From Novosphingobium olei (GTDB lineage: Bacteria > Pseudomonadota > Alphaproteobacteria > Sphingomonadales > Sphingomonadaceae), in the NCBI RefSeq assembly GCF_012927405.1, contig NZ_JABBGM010000010.1, positions 1 through 64,000 of the forward strand: 64,000 bases of DNA. Reading direction: 5' to 3'. The translations under genes and the position numbers were made by a program. Within the stretch, counting starts at the first letter, position 1; every line of letters begins with the position of its first letter. Of this stretch, positions 50,350-59,625 are shown in pieces. The notes under the pieces were generated by a model, which did not search any database, was not told the origin of the DNA, and was given only the letters and a program-made list of their open reading frames with translations.

Positions 50350-52860
50350 TCAGAACTTGAACGATGCTTCGAGGAACAGCTGCCGGCCCCGGTTCATCGT
50401 CAGGACCTTGTCGTCGCCCGCGGGCAGCGAAGCGGTGGCAGCGCTTGCCGGGGTGAGGAAAGGCCTGCCCCCCGCCGTGTTGACCCACAGCTTGTTGGTG
50501 AGATTGGTGCCCACCAGCGCCAGCTTCCACCGCCCGCCCGGCGCGCCGATCGAGATCGAGCCATCGAGCGTGACGTATCCGTCCTGCTTGTAATCGTCGT
50601 TCGAATCCTGCGCGGCGAGGTAGCTGCTGGTGAAGGTGAAGTTGCCGCTGAGCCCCAGTTCGAGCGCATCGCTGACCGGCGCGGCATAGTCGAAGGCGAA
50701 GTTGCCCGCCCAGTGCGGCGCGCGCGGCGCATCGCGGCCCTTCAGATCCTGGCCCAGCCCGCTGAGGAAGGTTTTGGTGAACTTCGCGCGGGTGTAGGCA
50801 AGGTTGGCCGACAGCGCGAGCCCTTCGACCGGGGTGCGCCACGACCAGTTGACTTCGGCCCCCTTGGTGGTGACCTCGCCCGCGTTGAGCGTGATGAACT
50901 GGATCGCCACCGCGTCGAAGTTCTGCACCTGCAGATCCTTGAACACGTAGTAGAAGGCCGAGGCGTTCAGCGTCATCGTGCGGTTGTCGAGCTGCGACTT
51001 GATGCCGATTTCGCCGCCCTTGGCGGTTTCCGACTTGTACTTGAGCGAGGATTCGGCCGCTGCCTTCACCGCCGGATCGCTGCTGTTGAGATTGAGCAGG
51101 CCGAGCGTGGGCAATGCGCTGTTGTCGATGCCGCCCGACTTGAAGCCGGTCTTGTACGAGGCATAGACGTTGACGTCGGGGTTGATCTTGTAGCGCAGGC
51201 TGACTTCGGGCGAGAAGTTGTCGTCGTCGAAGCGGATCGGTCCGGCGCGGAACCCGCTGGGCACGAAGGCCGCGGCAAGGAAGGCGTGCGTATAGGGCAC
51301 GTCGATGATCTGGTTGCGCTTTTCCTTGGTGTAGCGCAGGCCGCCCGACAGCTCGAGCTGGTCGGTGATGTCGAAGTTGGCGCTGGCGAAGACCGACCAG
51401 GCATCGCCCTTGGTGACGATCCGCTTGCGATAGTCCGAGGTGTAGCCGGTGACGGGATCGGGCGCGATGAACGAGATCGGCAGGATCTGCTGCGCGGTAT
51501 CGAACACCGAACGGCGATGTTCGTAGAACGCGCCGATCATGAAGTTGAACGGGCCATCCAGCTTGCTGGCAAGGCGCAGTTCCTGCGTGAACTGCTGCGT
51601 CTGGTTGAGCGGCGTGCCGGTGCCGACGCCCAGTTGCACGCCCGCGCCGTTCGACGCGGCGAGCGCCGGGGCAATCGCCGAGAGCGGCACGCCCGGGATG
51701 AGCGAGAAGGCGGGCCCGAGCCCGGCATAGGAGTAGTTGTCGACATCGAACGCGTTCAGATCGACGTATCCGGTGACCGAGGTGAGCGTGAACTTGTCGC
51801 CGAGCTTCAGATCCATGCTGAGGCGGCTGAACCAGAGGTCGCTTTTGGAATAAGGCGCCACGCTGGTGATCGGCGCGCCCGACGTGGGCAGCTTGGCGGC
51901 GAGCGCCGGGGCGATGTCCGGGTAGTAGGGCTGGCCGTTGATCTTGCAGTCATAGCCCGCCGGGATCGCCACCGCGCCGCCCAGCAGGTAGACTTCGTCC
52001 GCGCGGCCGTTCTTGCCGCAATAGACATCGCCCGGCCCGTTGGCGCCATCGCCGCGCGAATTGTTGTACTGCACCTTCAGATTGGCGCGGAAGGCGTCAG
52101 AAGGTTCCCACGCCGCAGTGACGCGGCCGACGAAATCGCGCAGGCCGCGATACTTGCCGTTGGCATAGACCGGCCCCGGCTGCAGCGTGATGTAGCGGGT
52201 GGCATCGTTGTACTGCGCGGCAACGCGGATGCCGAGCGTGTCGGTGACCGGGCCCGAGACATAGCCGTTGACGAGGTAGCCGTGCTCCTCGAATTCGTAG
52301 CCGGCCTTGCCGCCCATCTGCCAGGTGGAGGTGGGGTTGGCGGACTTGAGCGAAAGCACCCCGGCCGACGCGCTCTTGCCGAAGAACAGCGACTGCGGCC
52401 CTTTGAGCACTTCGATCTGCGCGGTGTCGAAGAAGCCCGACTGGACGATGCGCATCGTGCTGATCTGTACGCCATCGAAATCGATCGCCACGGCGGAATC
52501 GAACGCCGCCGAAATGTTCGACGAGCCGACGCCGCGCAGCGAGATCTGCCCGCCCGAACCCGAGCCGCCGACCTGCACGTTGAGCGTAGGCACCCGGCTG
52601 ACCACGTCGGCCACCTTGGTCACGTTGTACTTTTCAAGCGTGGCGCCGCCGAGCGCGGTGACGGTCAGCGGCACTTCCTGAAGGGTTTCGTCCTTCTTGC
52701 GCGCGGTGACGATGATCTCCTCCATCGAGGGAGAGGCAGCGTCCGCAGCGGGTGGAGCAGCCTCCTCCGCCATCGCCGGCGCGGCAAGGCCGGCGATGGT
52801 CGCCAGCGCCAGCGCGCTTGCGGAAAGTCGCAAGGGGGAACCTGGCCGGGTCGTCTTCAT
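50350..52860 (-). CDS. TonB-dependent outer-membrane receptor
   Basis: 836 aa from ATG 52860 with ribosome site GGGAGAGGAAG. Signal peptide MKTTRPGSPLRLSASALALA...AMAEE; TonB box EEIIVTARKKDETLQEVPLT; plug motifs ISLRGVGSSNISAAFDSAVA and QIEVLKGPQSLFFGKSAS. Barrel ends in the required Phe (LEASFKF). It is downstream of the P450 gene on the same strand with an 82-base gap, so likely co-regulated uptake of the P450 pathway substrate. Confidence 0.93.
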   Translation of the reverse strand: MKTTRPGSPLRLSASALALATIAGLAAPAMAEEAAPPAADAASPSMEEIIVTARKKDETLQEVPLTVTALGGATLEKYNVTKVADVVSRVPTLNVQVGGSGSGGQISLRGVGSSNISAAFDSAVAIDFDGVQISTMRIVQSGFFDTAQIEVLKGPQSLFFGKSASAGVLSLKSANPTSTWQMGGKAGYEFEEHGYLVNGYVSGPVTDTLGIRVAAQYNDATRYITLQPGPVYANGKYRGLRDFVGRVTAAWEPSDAFRANLKVQYNNSRGDGANGPGDVYCGKNGRADEVYLLGGAVAIPAGYDCKINGQPYYPDIAPALAAKLPTSGAPITSVAPYSKSDLWFSRLSMDLKLGDKFTLTSVTGYVDLNAFDVDNYSYAGLGPAFSLIPGVPLSAIAPALAASNGAGVQLGVGTGTPLNQTQQFTQELRLASKLDGPFNFMIGAFYEHRRSVFDTAQQILPISFIAPDPVTGYTSDYRKRIVTKGDAWSVFASANFDITDQLELSGGLRYTKEKRNQIIDVPYTHAFLAAAFVPSGFRAGPIRFDDDNFSPEVSLRYKINPDVNVYASYKTGFKSGGIDNSALPTLGLLNLNSSDPAVKAAAESSLKYKSETAKGGEIGIKSQLDNRTMTLNASAFYYVFKDLQVQNFDAVAIQFITLNAGEVTTKGAEVNWSWRTPVEGLALSANLAYTRAKFTKTFLSGLGQDLKGRDAPRAPHWAGNFAFDYAAPVSDALELGLSGNFTFTSSYLAAQDSNDDYKQDGYVTLDGSISIGAPGGRWKLALVGTNLTNKLWVNTAGGRPFLTPASAATASLPAGDDKVLTMNRGRQLFLEASFKF

Positions 52861-52942
52861 GCTTCCTCTCCCTTCTTGGCGCCGCCTGTCTGCAGGTCGG
52901 CGGACGGCATGCGGGTCAGCCCCCCAGGGCCAGGCCTTAGGC

Positions 52943-54202
52943 TCAGGCCTTGGGGACCGCCCGCACATGAAGCGCGGCGAGCCCGCGCAACAACTTGTTC
53001 GGAACATGGGCAAAATCGTTGGCACCGGCGGGCAGCTCGAACCTGTCGCAGCGGGCCAGCAGCCGCTCGAACGCCACCGCCAGTTCCTTGCGCGCCAGCA
53101 TGTTGCCAACGCACATGTGGATGCCGCGCCCGAAGGCGAGGTGGACGCGCGCGTTCTTGCGTTCGACGTCGAAATGGTCGGGATCGGGGAACACCGCCGG
53201 ATCGCGGTTGGCTGCGGCGAAGCGCAGCATCAGCATCTCGCCCCTGGTCACCGGCACGCCGCCAAGCTCGGTATCGCGCGTGGCGATGCGCCAAAGCCCG
53301 CCGACCGGCGAAAGCAGGCGCAGCATCTCCTCCACCATGTTGGGGATCAGCGCCGGATTGGCGCGCACCTTGGCCAGCTGATCGGGATGGCGGATCAGCA
53401 GCAGCAGGCCCCCGGCCAGCGTCGACGTCGTCGTCTCGTTGCCCGCAACCATCAGTTGCTGCAGCACCGACATGATCTCCGCATCGTCGAGCGGGGCTTC
53501 GCCTTCGCTGCGCGCGTTGACGATGGCGGACAGCAGATCGTCGGGGCCCCGCTGCCCGCCCCGGCCATCCCTGCGCCGCGCATCGATCTGCGCCTTGGCG
53601 AAGTGCTGGTATTCGACGATCAGCCGCGTCGCCTCCACCTCGCGCTCGCGGCTGGCCATGCCGCCAAGGCGATCGGCAAAGGCATCCGACCAGCGCTTTA
53701 CCAGCGCGACATCGTTCTCCATGCCGATCTGCCCGGCGATCACCGCCACCGGCAGCGGCACGGCGAAATCGTGCACGAACTCCACCGTGCCGCGTTCGAG
53801 CATCGTGTCGATCAGGCCGTCGACGATCTGGCGGATCGAGCCTTCGAGCGCGTTCACCCGGGGCATCGAGAAGGCGAGATTGACCAGCTTGCGAAAGCGC
53901 GTGTGACGCGGCGGATCGGCCGTCAGCATGGTATCGACCGTGGGCCAGCCTTCGGCCTCGATCGCGGCGATTTCGGGATCGGCCACCTGGTTGCCACGCA
54001 TCAGCGCGCCGAAATCGCTGGAGAAATCCTGCGGGCGTCCGGCCGCTTCGGACACCAGCGCGTGCGACAGGACCATCTGCACGGTGCCGCCGGCAATCCG
54101 CGCCACCGGGCCGCGCGCCAGGGCTTCGCGATACCAGTCGAACGGATCTTCGATCACCGCAGGATCGAAGAACTCCGGCAGCGACGTCGTTGCGTCGATC
54201 AT
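52943..54202 (-). CDS. Cytochrome P450
   Basis: 419 aa soluble bacterial P450. Start ATG 54202 (MIDATTSLPEFFDPA). I-helix AGNETTTST, ExxR in EEMLR, and heme loop FGRGIHMCVGN with C364 as the iron ligand. This pattern, including DPPRHTRFRKLVNLAFS, is of the sphingomonad/CYP class that takes electrons from an adrenodoxin-type ferredoxin; such a ferredoxin is encoded at 59626. Substrate probably hydrophobic (steroid, terpene or alkylaromatic). Confidence 0.92.
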   Translation of the reverse strand: MIDATTSLPEFFDPAVIEDPFDWYREALARGPVARIAGGTVQMVLSHALVSEAAGRPQDFSSDFGALMRGNQVADPEIAAIEAEGWPTVDTMLTADPPRHTRFRKLVNLAFSMPRVNALEGSIRQIVDGLIDTMLERGTVEFVHDFAVPLPVAVIAGQIGMENDVALVKRWSDAFADRLGGMASREREVEATRLIVEYQHFAKAQIDARRRDGRGGQRGPDDLLSAIVNARSEGEAPLDDAEIMSVLQQLMVAGNETTTSTLAGGLLLLIRHPDQLAKVRANPALIPNMVEEMLRLLSPVGGLWRIATRDTELGGVPVTRGEMLMLRFAAANRDPAVFPDPDHFDVERKNARVHLAFGRGIHMCVGNMLARKELAVAFERLLARCDRFELPAGANDFAHVPNKLLRGLAALHVRAVPKA

Positions 54203-54244
54203 TGTCCTCTCCTCCTGACGGAGTGAACCATTTTCTAGCACGTT

Positions 54245-54260
54245 ATGCAATATGTATCGG
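54245..54260. promoter_or_regulatory. ATGCAA-type motif upstream of the P450 gene
   Basis: ATGCAATATGTATCGG, 43 bases upstream of the P450 start. Near-identical to an inverted motif at 58562-58582 and related to one at 55581-55596. Candidate binding site for a regulator of the catabolic cluster. Confidence 0.4.
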
Positions 54261-54446
54261 CAGGCTGGAATTGGCAGCAGGAGCAGTTCAAACGCCCCGC
54301 CCGCCCGACCTTAATGCACGGTATTTCAGCGCTTTTTTCTCGCCATACGGTCACGCCGCGCCGACGGAGGGAGACGACTATCGAATTTGGGAGGGCGCGT
54401 CAGATCGCCAAGGGCATCTGAAATCTAACGCGCATCCGAACCGGGG

Positions 54447-55547
54447 TCAGGCGTCGAGGTCCGCCATCCGGGCAAGGTGGTACTGCGCCGTGCCGAACTG
54501 CTGCTGCAGCACGAAGGCGCGCTTGAAGTAGTGCGACACGTCGATCTCGTCGGTGGTGCCGATGCCGCCGTGAAGCTGGACGGCGCCTTCGGCGACAAGC
54601 CGCAGCGCATCGGCGACATAGGCCTTCGCGGCAGCGACCGAGCGGGTGCGATCCTGCCCGTTGCCACCCGTCGCACCGTCGATCGCCAGCGCGGCCATCA
54701 CCGCCATCGACCGCGACCGCTCGATCGCCACGGCCGTGTCGGCCATGCGATGTTGCAGCACCTGGAACGTGGCGATGGGCCGCCCGAACTGTTCGCGCTG
54801 CTTCGTATAGGCCACCGTCCGGTCGAGCAGCACCGTCATCACGCCGATCGCCTCGGCGCATTGCGCGGCGAGCGCGGCGTCGAGCGCGCGATCGATCGCG
54901 GTGCGCGCGCCTGCGCCAATTTGCAGCGCCTTTGCCGGGGTATCGGTGAACGTCACGTCCGCCGCGGGCCGCCCGTCCACCAGCCGGTAATCGCGCCGTT
55001 CCAGCCCGTTTGCCGTAGCTTCCACCAGGTACAGGCCAGCCTCGCTCGCCCCGTCGCGCGCCGAAACGATCAGGTGCGAGGCAAAGGGCGCGGCCACCAC
55101 GGCGGTCTTTTCGCCGTTCAGCGCGCCATCGTGGAAGCGGCAGGCGATGCGGTGCGGATTGCTGCGCGCCGCGCGTTCGAACAGCGCCGGCGCCACGATC
55201 AGGCTGCCGTCGATCATCCCGGCGCGCACTTCGTCGACATCGACAACATCGCGCAGCAGCCCACCGGCCAGCACCACGCATTCGAGCCAGGGTTCGAGCG
55301 CGTTGGCGCGGCCCATCTCTTCGGCGATGACCATGACATCGACCGCGCCGCCGCCCAGTCCACCGTGTTCCTCGCGCTCGGCGGCGGCGAACAGGCCGAG
55401 CTCGCCGGCCAGCATCGTCCACACATCGCGCCGCCAGCCTTCGGCTTCGAGCGCAGCCTTGCGGTCATCAAAAGCATAGAGCCTTGCCAGGGTGCCCGCG
55501 AGCGCTTCGCGCAGCAGGACCTGCTCTTCGGACAATTGGAAGTCCAC
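54447..55547 (-). CDS. Acyl-CoA dehydrogenase, shorter (366 aa) form
   Basis: Starts at GTG 55547 (VDFQLSEEQVLLREALAGTL) with a GGGGAG site. The fold is ACAD, but shorter than usual, with catalytic base region QLHGGIGTTDEIDVSHYFKR at the C-terminus. Two dissimilar ACADs in one cluster (this and 57293) resemble the alpha2beta2 FadE pairs that desaturate steroid side-chain CoA esters. Last gene of the ACAD-DUF35-thiolase set. Confidence 0.87.
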   Translation of the reverse strand: MDFQLSEEQVLLREALAGTLARLYAFDDRKAALEAEGWRRDVWTMLAGELGLFAAAEREEHGGLGGGAVDVMVIAEEMGRANALEPWLECVVLAGGLLRDVVDVDEVRAGMIDGSLIVAPALFERAARSNPHRIACRFHDGALNGEKTAVVAAPFASHLIVSARDGASEAGLYLVEATANGLERRDYRLVDGRPAADVTFTDTPAKALQIGAGARTAIDRALDAALAAQCAEAIGVMTVLLDRTVAYTKQREQFGRPIATFQVLQHRMADTAVAIERSRSMAVMAALAIDGATGGNGQDRTRSVAAAKAYVADALRLVAEGAVQLHGGIGTTDEIDVSHYFKRAFVLQQQFGTAQYHLARMADLDA

Positions 55548-55580
55548 ACCCGCTCCCCGGATCGCAATTGCACTTACTTT

Positions 55581-55596
55581 ATGCAACTTGGTATAG
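55581..55596. promoter_or_regulatory. ATGCAA-type motif upstream of the short ACAD gene
   Basis: ATGCAACTTGGTATAG, 34 bases upstream of the GTG start. Shares the ATGCAA-N2-TG core with the motif upstream of the P450 gene; the weakest of the three copies. Confidence 0.3.
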
Positions 55597-55682
55597 AATT
55601 CAAGCGAGGTGCACTTCGGGGCGGCCGGCACTGCATCCACAATGCCGGGGATTGCCCGTCAGCCACTTCGTAACGGAGAGGT

Positions 55683-56825
55683 TCAGCGCTCCAGCACCAC
55701 GCAGCCCGAAAGGCCGGGCGCGCCATAGACCTGGCTGTAGGCGATCCGCGCGCCTTCGACCTGGCGGCCATTGGCGCGGTCGCGCAATTGCTGCACGTTT
55801 TCGTAGACCTGGCGCAGGCCGGAGGCGCCGATCGGCTCGCCACAGGCAAGGCAGCCGCCGTCGGTGTTGACCGGCATGCGCCCGCCCAGCCGCGTTTCGC
55901 CATCGGCGATCAGGCGTTCCTGTTCGCCATCGCTGCAGAAGCCGTTTTCGGCCATGTGCATGATCTCGGCCCCGCTTTCGGTATCCTGCAACTGCGCCAC
56001 GTCGACGTCCTGCGGGCCGATCCCGGCCATTTCCCAGGTGGCGGCCGAAGCCAGTTCGACCGCCGACTTGCCGCGTTCGATCTCCAGCGCAGGGGCGAAC
56101 ACCTCGAAGCTTCCGACCGGGCGCGTGCGGATCGCCGCACCGCGCACCTTGGGGCCCGAAAGGCCCAGTTCGCGTGCCTTCTTCTCGCTGGCGACGATCA
56201 GCGCGACGCCGCCTTCGGCGGGCGAGCAGAACATGAACTTGGTCAGCGGATCCGACACCATCGGCGCGTTGAGGATGGTATCGAGATCGACCGGGCTGCG
56301 CCGCCACGCGTGGGGCGCATGAACCGCGTTGTCGAACGCCTTTTCGGCGACGAGGCCCAGCGTGCGCTGGCTGATGCCGTGCAGCGCCATGTAGCGGGTG
56401 ATCTTGTTGGCGAAGAACTGCGTCGTCAGCATCATGCCGGTTTCACCGTACCAGCGCGGCAGGCCCGACGCTTCGGGATCGGCGTTGAACGCGCCGCGCG
56501 GATGCTTGTCGAAACCCACGACCACGCCGATGTCGAATTCGCCCGACTTGATCGCGGCATAGCCCGAAAGCAGCGCCGATCCGCCGGTGGCGCAGCCGTT
56601 GTTAACGTTGATGAACGGAATGCCGGTCAGGCCCAGGCGCGGCAGCACGGCATCGGCCGATCCGGCCGCGGAGGAGCCGCCGAAGGCGAACTCCATGTCG
56701 CTCCATTCCAGGCCCGCATCGGCCAGCGCTTCGCGGATGGCAAAGACGCCCTGCTCCAGGCCCGTGCGGCCGTCGGTGCGCCCGAACGGATGGATGCCGG
56801 CGCCGACTATGACGATGTCGCTCAT
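55683..56825 (-). CDS. SCP-x-type thiolase/aldolase family protein
   Basis: 380 aa. N-terminal VGAGIHPFGRTDGRTG is the SCP2/lipid-transfer thiolase opening. Nucleophile region INVNNGCATGGSAL has C78. The C-terminal thiolase motif GHP is replaced by G329-E330-P331 (DGGCLACGEPIGASGL). This is the form seen in Ltp2-like retro-aldolases that need a DUF35 partner, and such a gene overlaps directly upstream (ATGA). Removing a side chain from a CoA-linked substrate is the inferred job. Confidence 0.83.
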   Translation of the reverse strand: MSDIVIVGAGIHPFGRTDGRTGLEQGVFAIREALADAGLEWSDMEFAFGGSSAAGSADAVLPRLGLTGIPFINVNNGCATGGSALLSGYAAIKSGEFDIGVVVGFDKHPRGAFNADPEASGLPRWYGETGMMLTTQFFANKITRYMALHGISQRTLGLVAEKAFDNAVHAPHAWRRSPVDLDTILNAPMVSDPLTKFMFCSPAEGGVALIVASEKKARELGLSGPKVRGAAIRTRPVGSFEVFAPALEIERGKSAVELASAATWEMAGIGPQDVDVAQLQDTESGAEIMHMAENGFCSDGEQERLIADGETRLGGRMPVNTDGGCLACGEPIGASGLRQVYENVQQLRDRANGRQVEGARIAYSQVYGAPGLSGCVVLER

Positions 56826-57274
56826 GAATTGTCCCCTTCGTTCGCCTGTTCGTGGCGGTGGGCTTCGTCTGCCGGGCAGAACGCGTAGGTGAGCACCGCT
56901 TCGCCGGCATCGGTGGTGCGATAGGCTTCGGTCGTCACCCGCATCGGCTGGCCGATGCGCAGCGCGCCAAGATCGTTGGCGACGATGTGCCCTTCGACGA
57001 TCAGTTGCCCCGGCAGTTCGACATAGCCGACGCCATAGGGCTTGAAGTTCACCTCATCGCCATCGCCGTTGAACGGAGTCTTCGGCTTGAAGCGCTGGAT
57101 GGTGTAGGACCACAGCGTGCCTTCGCGCGCCAGTTCGACCACATCGTAATCATCGGCATCGGCCCCTTGCGGACAGGGGAACACGAGCTTGCCGCTCTGC
57201 CGTGAACGTCCCGCGAGCAGGCGGGCATCCGCGCCGCTGCCCCGGAACAGGTTCTCTGCAACCGCAATGGCCAT
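56822..57274 (-). CDS. DUF35 OB-fold protein, partner of the thiolase
   Basis: 150 aa. OB-fold signature EGTLWSYTIQRFKP and FKPYGVGYVELPGQLIVEGH. The usual N-terminal zinc ribbon (two CxxC pairs) is absent; only FPCPQG remains. In ChsH2/Ltp2 and similar systems the DUF35 domain is required for aldolase activity. Overlaps the thiolase gene by 4 bases, strong evidence they form a complex. Confidence 0.83.
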   Translation of the reverse strand: MAIAVAENLFRGSGADARLLAGRSRQSGKLVFPCPQGADADDYDVVELAREGTLWSYTIQRFKPKTPFNGDGDEVNFKPYGVGYVELPGQLIVEGHIVANDLGALRIGQPMRVTTEAYRTTDAGEAVLTYAFCPADEAHRHEQANEGDNS

Positions 57275-57292
57275 TCGTCGTCTCTCCCGAAG

Positions 57293-58498
57293 TCAGAGCC
57301 CGAGGCTCTTGGCAATGATGCCGCGCTGGATCTCGCTCGATCCGCCGAAGATCGTGGCGGCGCGGGTGTTGAGGTAGCGCGCCGTGGGCGTCAGCGCGTA
57401 CGCGCCGCCGATCGGCGCTTCGTTGGCGTGGAGCCCCAGCGCATGGCGCTGGTCGGCCAGCGCATCGCTGCCCAGCGCCTCGGAGGTGAGCTGCGCCAGT
57501 TTCTGCAGCATTTCGCTGACCGAAAGCTTGAGGATCGAGGCGGTGGCGCCGTTGGTCACGGCGCCGGCGGCCAGGCTGGCGATCTGGCGGCGTTCGGTCC
57601 AGTCGATCGCCATCACTTCGGTTTCGAGCCGCATCACGCGTTCGCGAAAGCGCGGATCGTCCCACAGCGGCGCGCCGTCTTCGCCGGGCTGTTCCTTGGC
57701 CACCTGCTTCAGCCTTGCCAGCTGGGCGTTGAGCCGCCCCGCCGAGGAACCGCCGCCGCGCTCGAAGGTCAGCAGGTACTTGGCGATCTCCCAGCCCTGG
57801 TTCTCCTCCCCGACGAGGTATTCGGCCGGCACGCGCACGTTGTCGAGGAACACCTGGTTGACTTCGTGTTCGCCCGACATCGACAGGATCGGCGTGACGG
57901 TGATGCCGGGCAGGTCGAGCGGGGCGAGCAGGAAGCTGATGCCCGCCTGCTTCGGCCCTTCAGCACGGGTGCGCACCAGCAGGAAGATCCAGTTCGCCTC
58001 GTGCGCGTGGGTGGTCCAGATCTTGGAGCCGTTGACCACGTAGTGATCGCCATCGCGCACCGCGCGGGTGCGCAGCGAGGCGAGGTCCGACCCCGAACCG
58101 GGTTCGGAAAAGCCCTGGCACCAGTAATGTTCGCCCGACAGCATCTTCGGCAGGAAGAACGCCTTCTGCGCCTCTGAGCCAAAGGCCATGATCACCGGGC
58201 CGCACAGCGCGATGCCCATGGCCGGCAGCGAAGGCGTGCCGGCAAGGCCGCATTCGCGCTCGTAGATATAGCGCTGCATTGGCGTCCAGCCGGGCCCGCC
58301 ATGTTCGCGCGGCCAGGTCGGCGCGATCCAGCCCTTTTCGTGAAGGATGCGGTGCCAGGTGCGCGCCAGTTCGCCCTCGGCAAAGACACCCGCCTGCCGG
58401 GCGGCACCTTCGCGCAGGTCGGGGGTGAACTTTTCGGCGAGGAAAGCGCGCACTTCGCTTTCGAAGGCGAGATCGTCGGCGGTGGGGGTCATGTCCAT
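57293..58498 (-). CDS. Acyl-CoA dehydrogenase, 401 aa
   Basis: Start ATG 58498 (MDMTPTADDLAFESEVRAFL; a second ATG lies at 58492). Full-length ACAD: CQGFSEPGSGSDLASLRTRA is the FAD-binding motif, WTTHAHEANWIFLLVRT and FGGSSEIQRGIIAKSLGL the C-terminal motif. First gene of ACAD-DUF35-thiolase. Likely beta to the shorter ACAD in a heteromer. Confidence 0.9.
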   Translation of the reverse strand: MDMTPTADDLAFESEVRAFLAEKFTPDLREGAARQAGVFAEGELARTWHRILHEKGWIAPTWPREHGGPGWTPMQRYIYERECGLAGTPSLPAMGIALCGPVIMAFGSEAQKAFFLPKMLSGEHYWCQGFSEPGSGSDLASLRTRAVRDGDHYVVNGSKIWTTHAHEANWIFLLVRTRAEGPKQAGISFLLAPLDLPGITVTPILSMSGEHEVNQVFLDNVRVPAEYLVGEENQGWEIAKYLLTFERGGGSSAGRLNAQLARLKQVAKEQPGEDGAPLWDDPRFRERVMRLETEVMAIDWTERRQIASLAAGAVTNGATASILKLSVSEMLQKLAQLTSEALGSDALADQRHALGLHANEAPIGGAYALTPTARYLNTRAATIFGGSSEIQRGIIAKSLGL

Positions 58499-58561
58499 AC
58501 GGATCGGCTCGAAACTGTTGCAGCGGCGGAATCGCAATCGGCACTTGCCTTGCCGCTGCAA

Positions 58562-58582
58562 CCGATACACTACATTTTGCAT
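58562..58582. promoter_or_regulatory. ATGCAA-type motif in the divergent ACAD/MDR promoter
   Basis: Read on the minus strand: ATGCAAAATGTAGTGTATCGG (58582 to 58562). Only one mismatch to ATGCAATATGTA upstream of the P450 gene, and both are followed by TATCGG. Lies in the 113-base gap between the 401-aa ACAD and the MDR oxidoreductase. Confidence 0.45.
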
Positions 58583-58611
58583 CGCGCATCAACTTTTTAC
58601 GGAGACCGCCC

Positions 58612-59613
58612 TTGCGCTGGACCATTGCCGCCCGTCCCATCGCCCGCGAACTCGTTCCCGAAGACTTTGAAAAGGACGCCAATCCGGCAGCTTCGCCGGC
58701 GCTGCGGGAAGGCGAACTGCGGGTCGCCGTGCTGATGCTGTCGTGCGATCCTGCCCAAAAGGGATGGATGGAAAACGTGGCCGGTTACGCCGAACCGACC
58801 GAGATCGGCCAGACCATGCCCGCGCTGGGCGTCGGCCGCGTGCTGGAAAGCGCCGCGCCCGGCTTTGCCCCCGGCGATCTGGTGCAGGGCTTGCTCGGCT
58901 GGGCCACGGAGATGGTCGTTGCAGCCGAAGCGATGCGCAAGGTGCGCGACGAGCCCGATGCGCCGCGCCTTGCGCTCGGCCTGCTCGGATCAAGCGGGCT
59001 CACCGCCTATTTCGGGCTAACCCGGATCGGTGTGCCGCAAGCGGGCGATACGCTGGTGGTGACGGGGGCCGCGGGCGGCGTCGGATCGATCGTGGGGCAG
59101 ATCGGCAAGATCGCCGGCTGCCGCGTGATCGGCATCGCCGGCGGGCCGGACAAGTGCCGCTGGCTGACCGAGGAACTGGGGTTCGACCACGCCATCGACT
59201 ACAAGGCCGAAAAGGTGAAGGCCCGCGTGCGGGAACTCGCCCCCGACGGCATCGACGTGCTGTGGGACAATGTCGGCGGGCAGATGCTGGAGGACCTGCT
59301 CGCCCGCATCGCGCGCAAGGCCCGCGTGGTGATCTGCGGCGGCATCGCCCGCTACCAGCAGCAGGGCCGCCCGCCCGGCCCGGCAAGCTATTTCAACATC
59401 GTGTTCAAAAGCGCGCGGATGGAGGGCTTCCTGCTCGGCGATTTTGCAGAAGACCACGACATCGGCCGCGACCGCCTGCGCAAGTGGCTGGCAGAAGGGC
59501 GAATTGTCCAGCGCGATGAAGTCGTGGATGGACTGGAGAACGCCCCCCAGACGCTGCTGCGGCTGTTTCGCGGAGAGAACCGGGGCAAGCTGCTGATCAA
59601 GGTTGCACAGTGA
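58612..59613 (+). CDS. NADP-dependent MDR oxidoreductase (CurA/leukotriene-type)
   Basis: 333 aa from a TTG start at 58612 (reads MRWTIAARPIARELVPEDFE), with GGAG upstream. N-terminal GroES-like domain with ALGVGRVLESAAPGFAPGDL, cofactor loop VVTGAAGGVGSIVGQI and YKAEKVKARV as in zinc-free MDR reductases. Acts on enones or similar alkenals. First of a two-gene + strand unit with the ferredoxin. Confidence 0.87.
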   Translation: MRWTIAARPIARELVPEDFEKDANPAASPALREGELRVAVLMLSCDPAQKGWMENVAGYAEPTEIGQTMPALGVGRVLESAAPGFAPGDLVQGLLGWATEMVVAAEAMRKVRDEPDAPRLALGLLGSSGLTAYFGLTRIGVPQAGDTLVVTGAAGGVGSIVGQIGKIAGCRVIGIAGGPDKCRWLTEELGFDHAIDYKAEKVKARVRELAPDGIDVLWDNVGGQMLEDLLARIARKARVVICGGIARYQQQGRPPGPASYFNIVFKSARMEGFLLGDFAEDHDIGRDRLRKWLAEGRIVQRDEVVDGLENAPQTLLRLFRGENRGKLLIKVAQ

Positions 59614-59625
59614 GATGAAGCACGC

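Noticed and set aside
50233-53475. 1080-codon + strand frame
   Set aside because: Antisense to the second TonB receptor and part of the P450 gene; composition is shadow-like.
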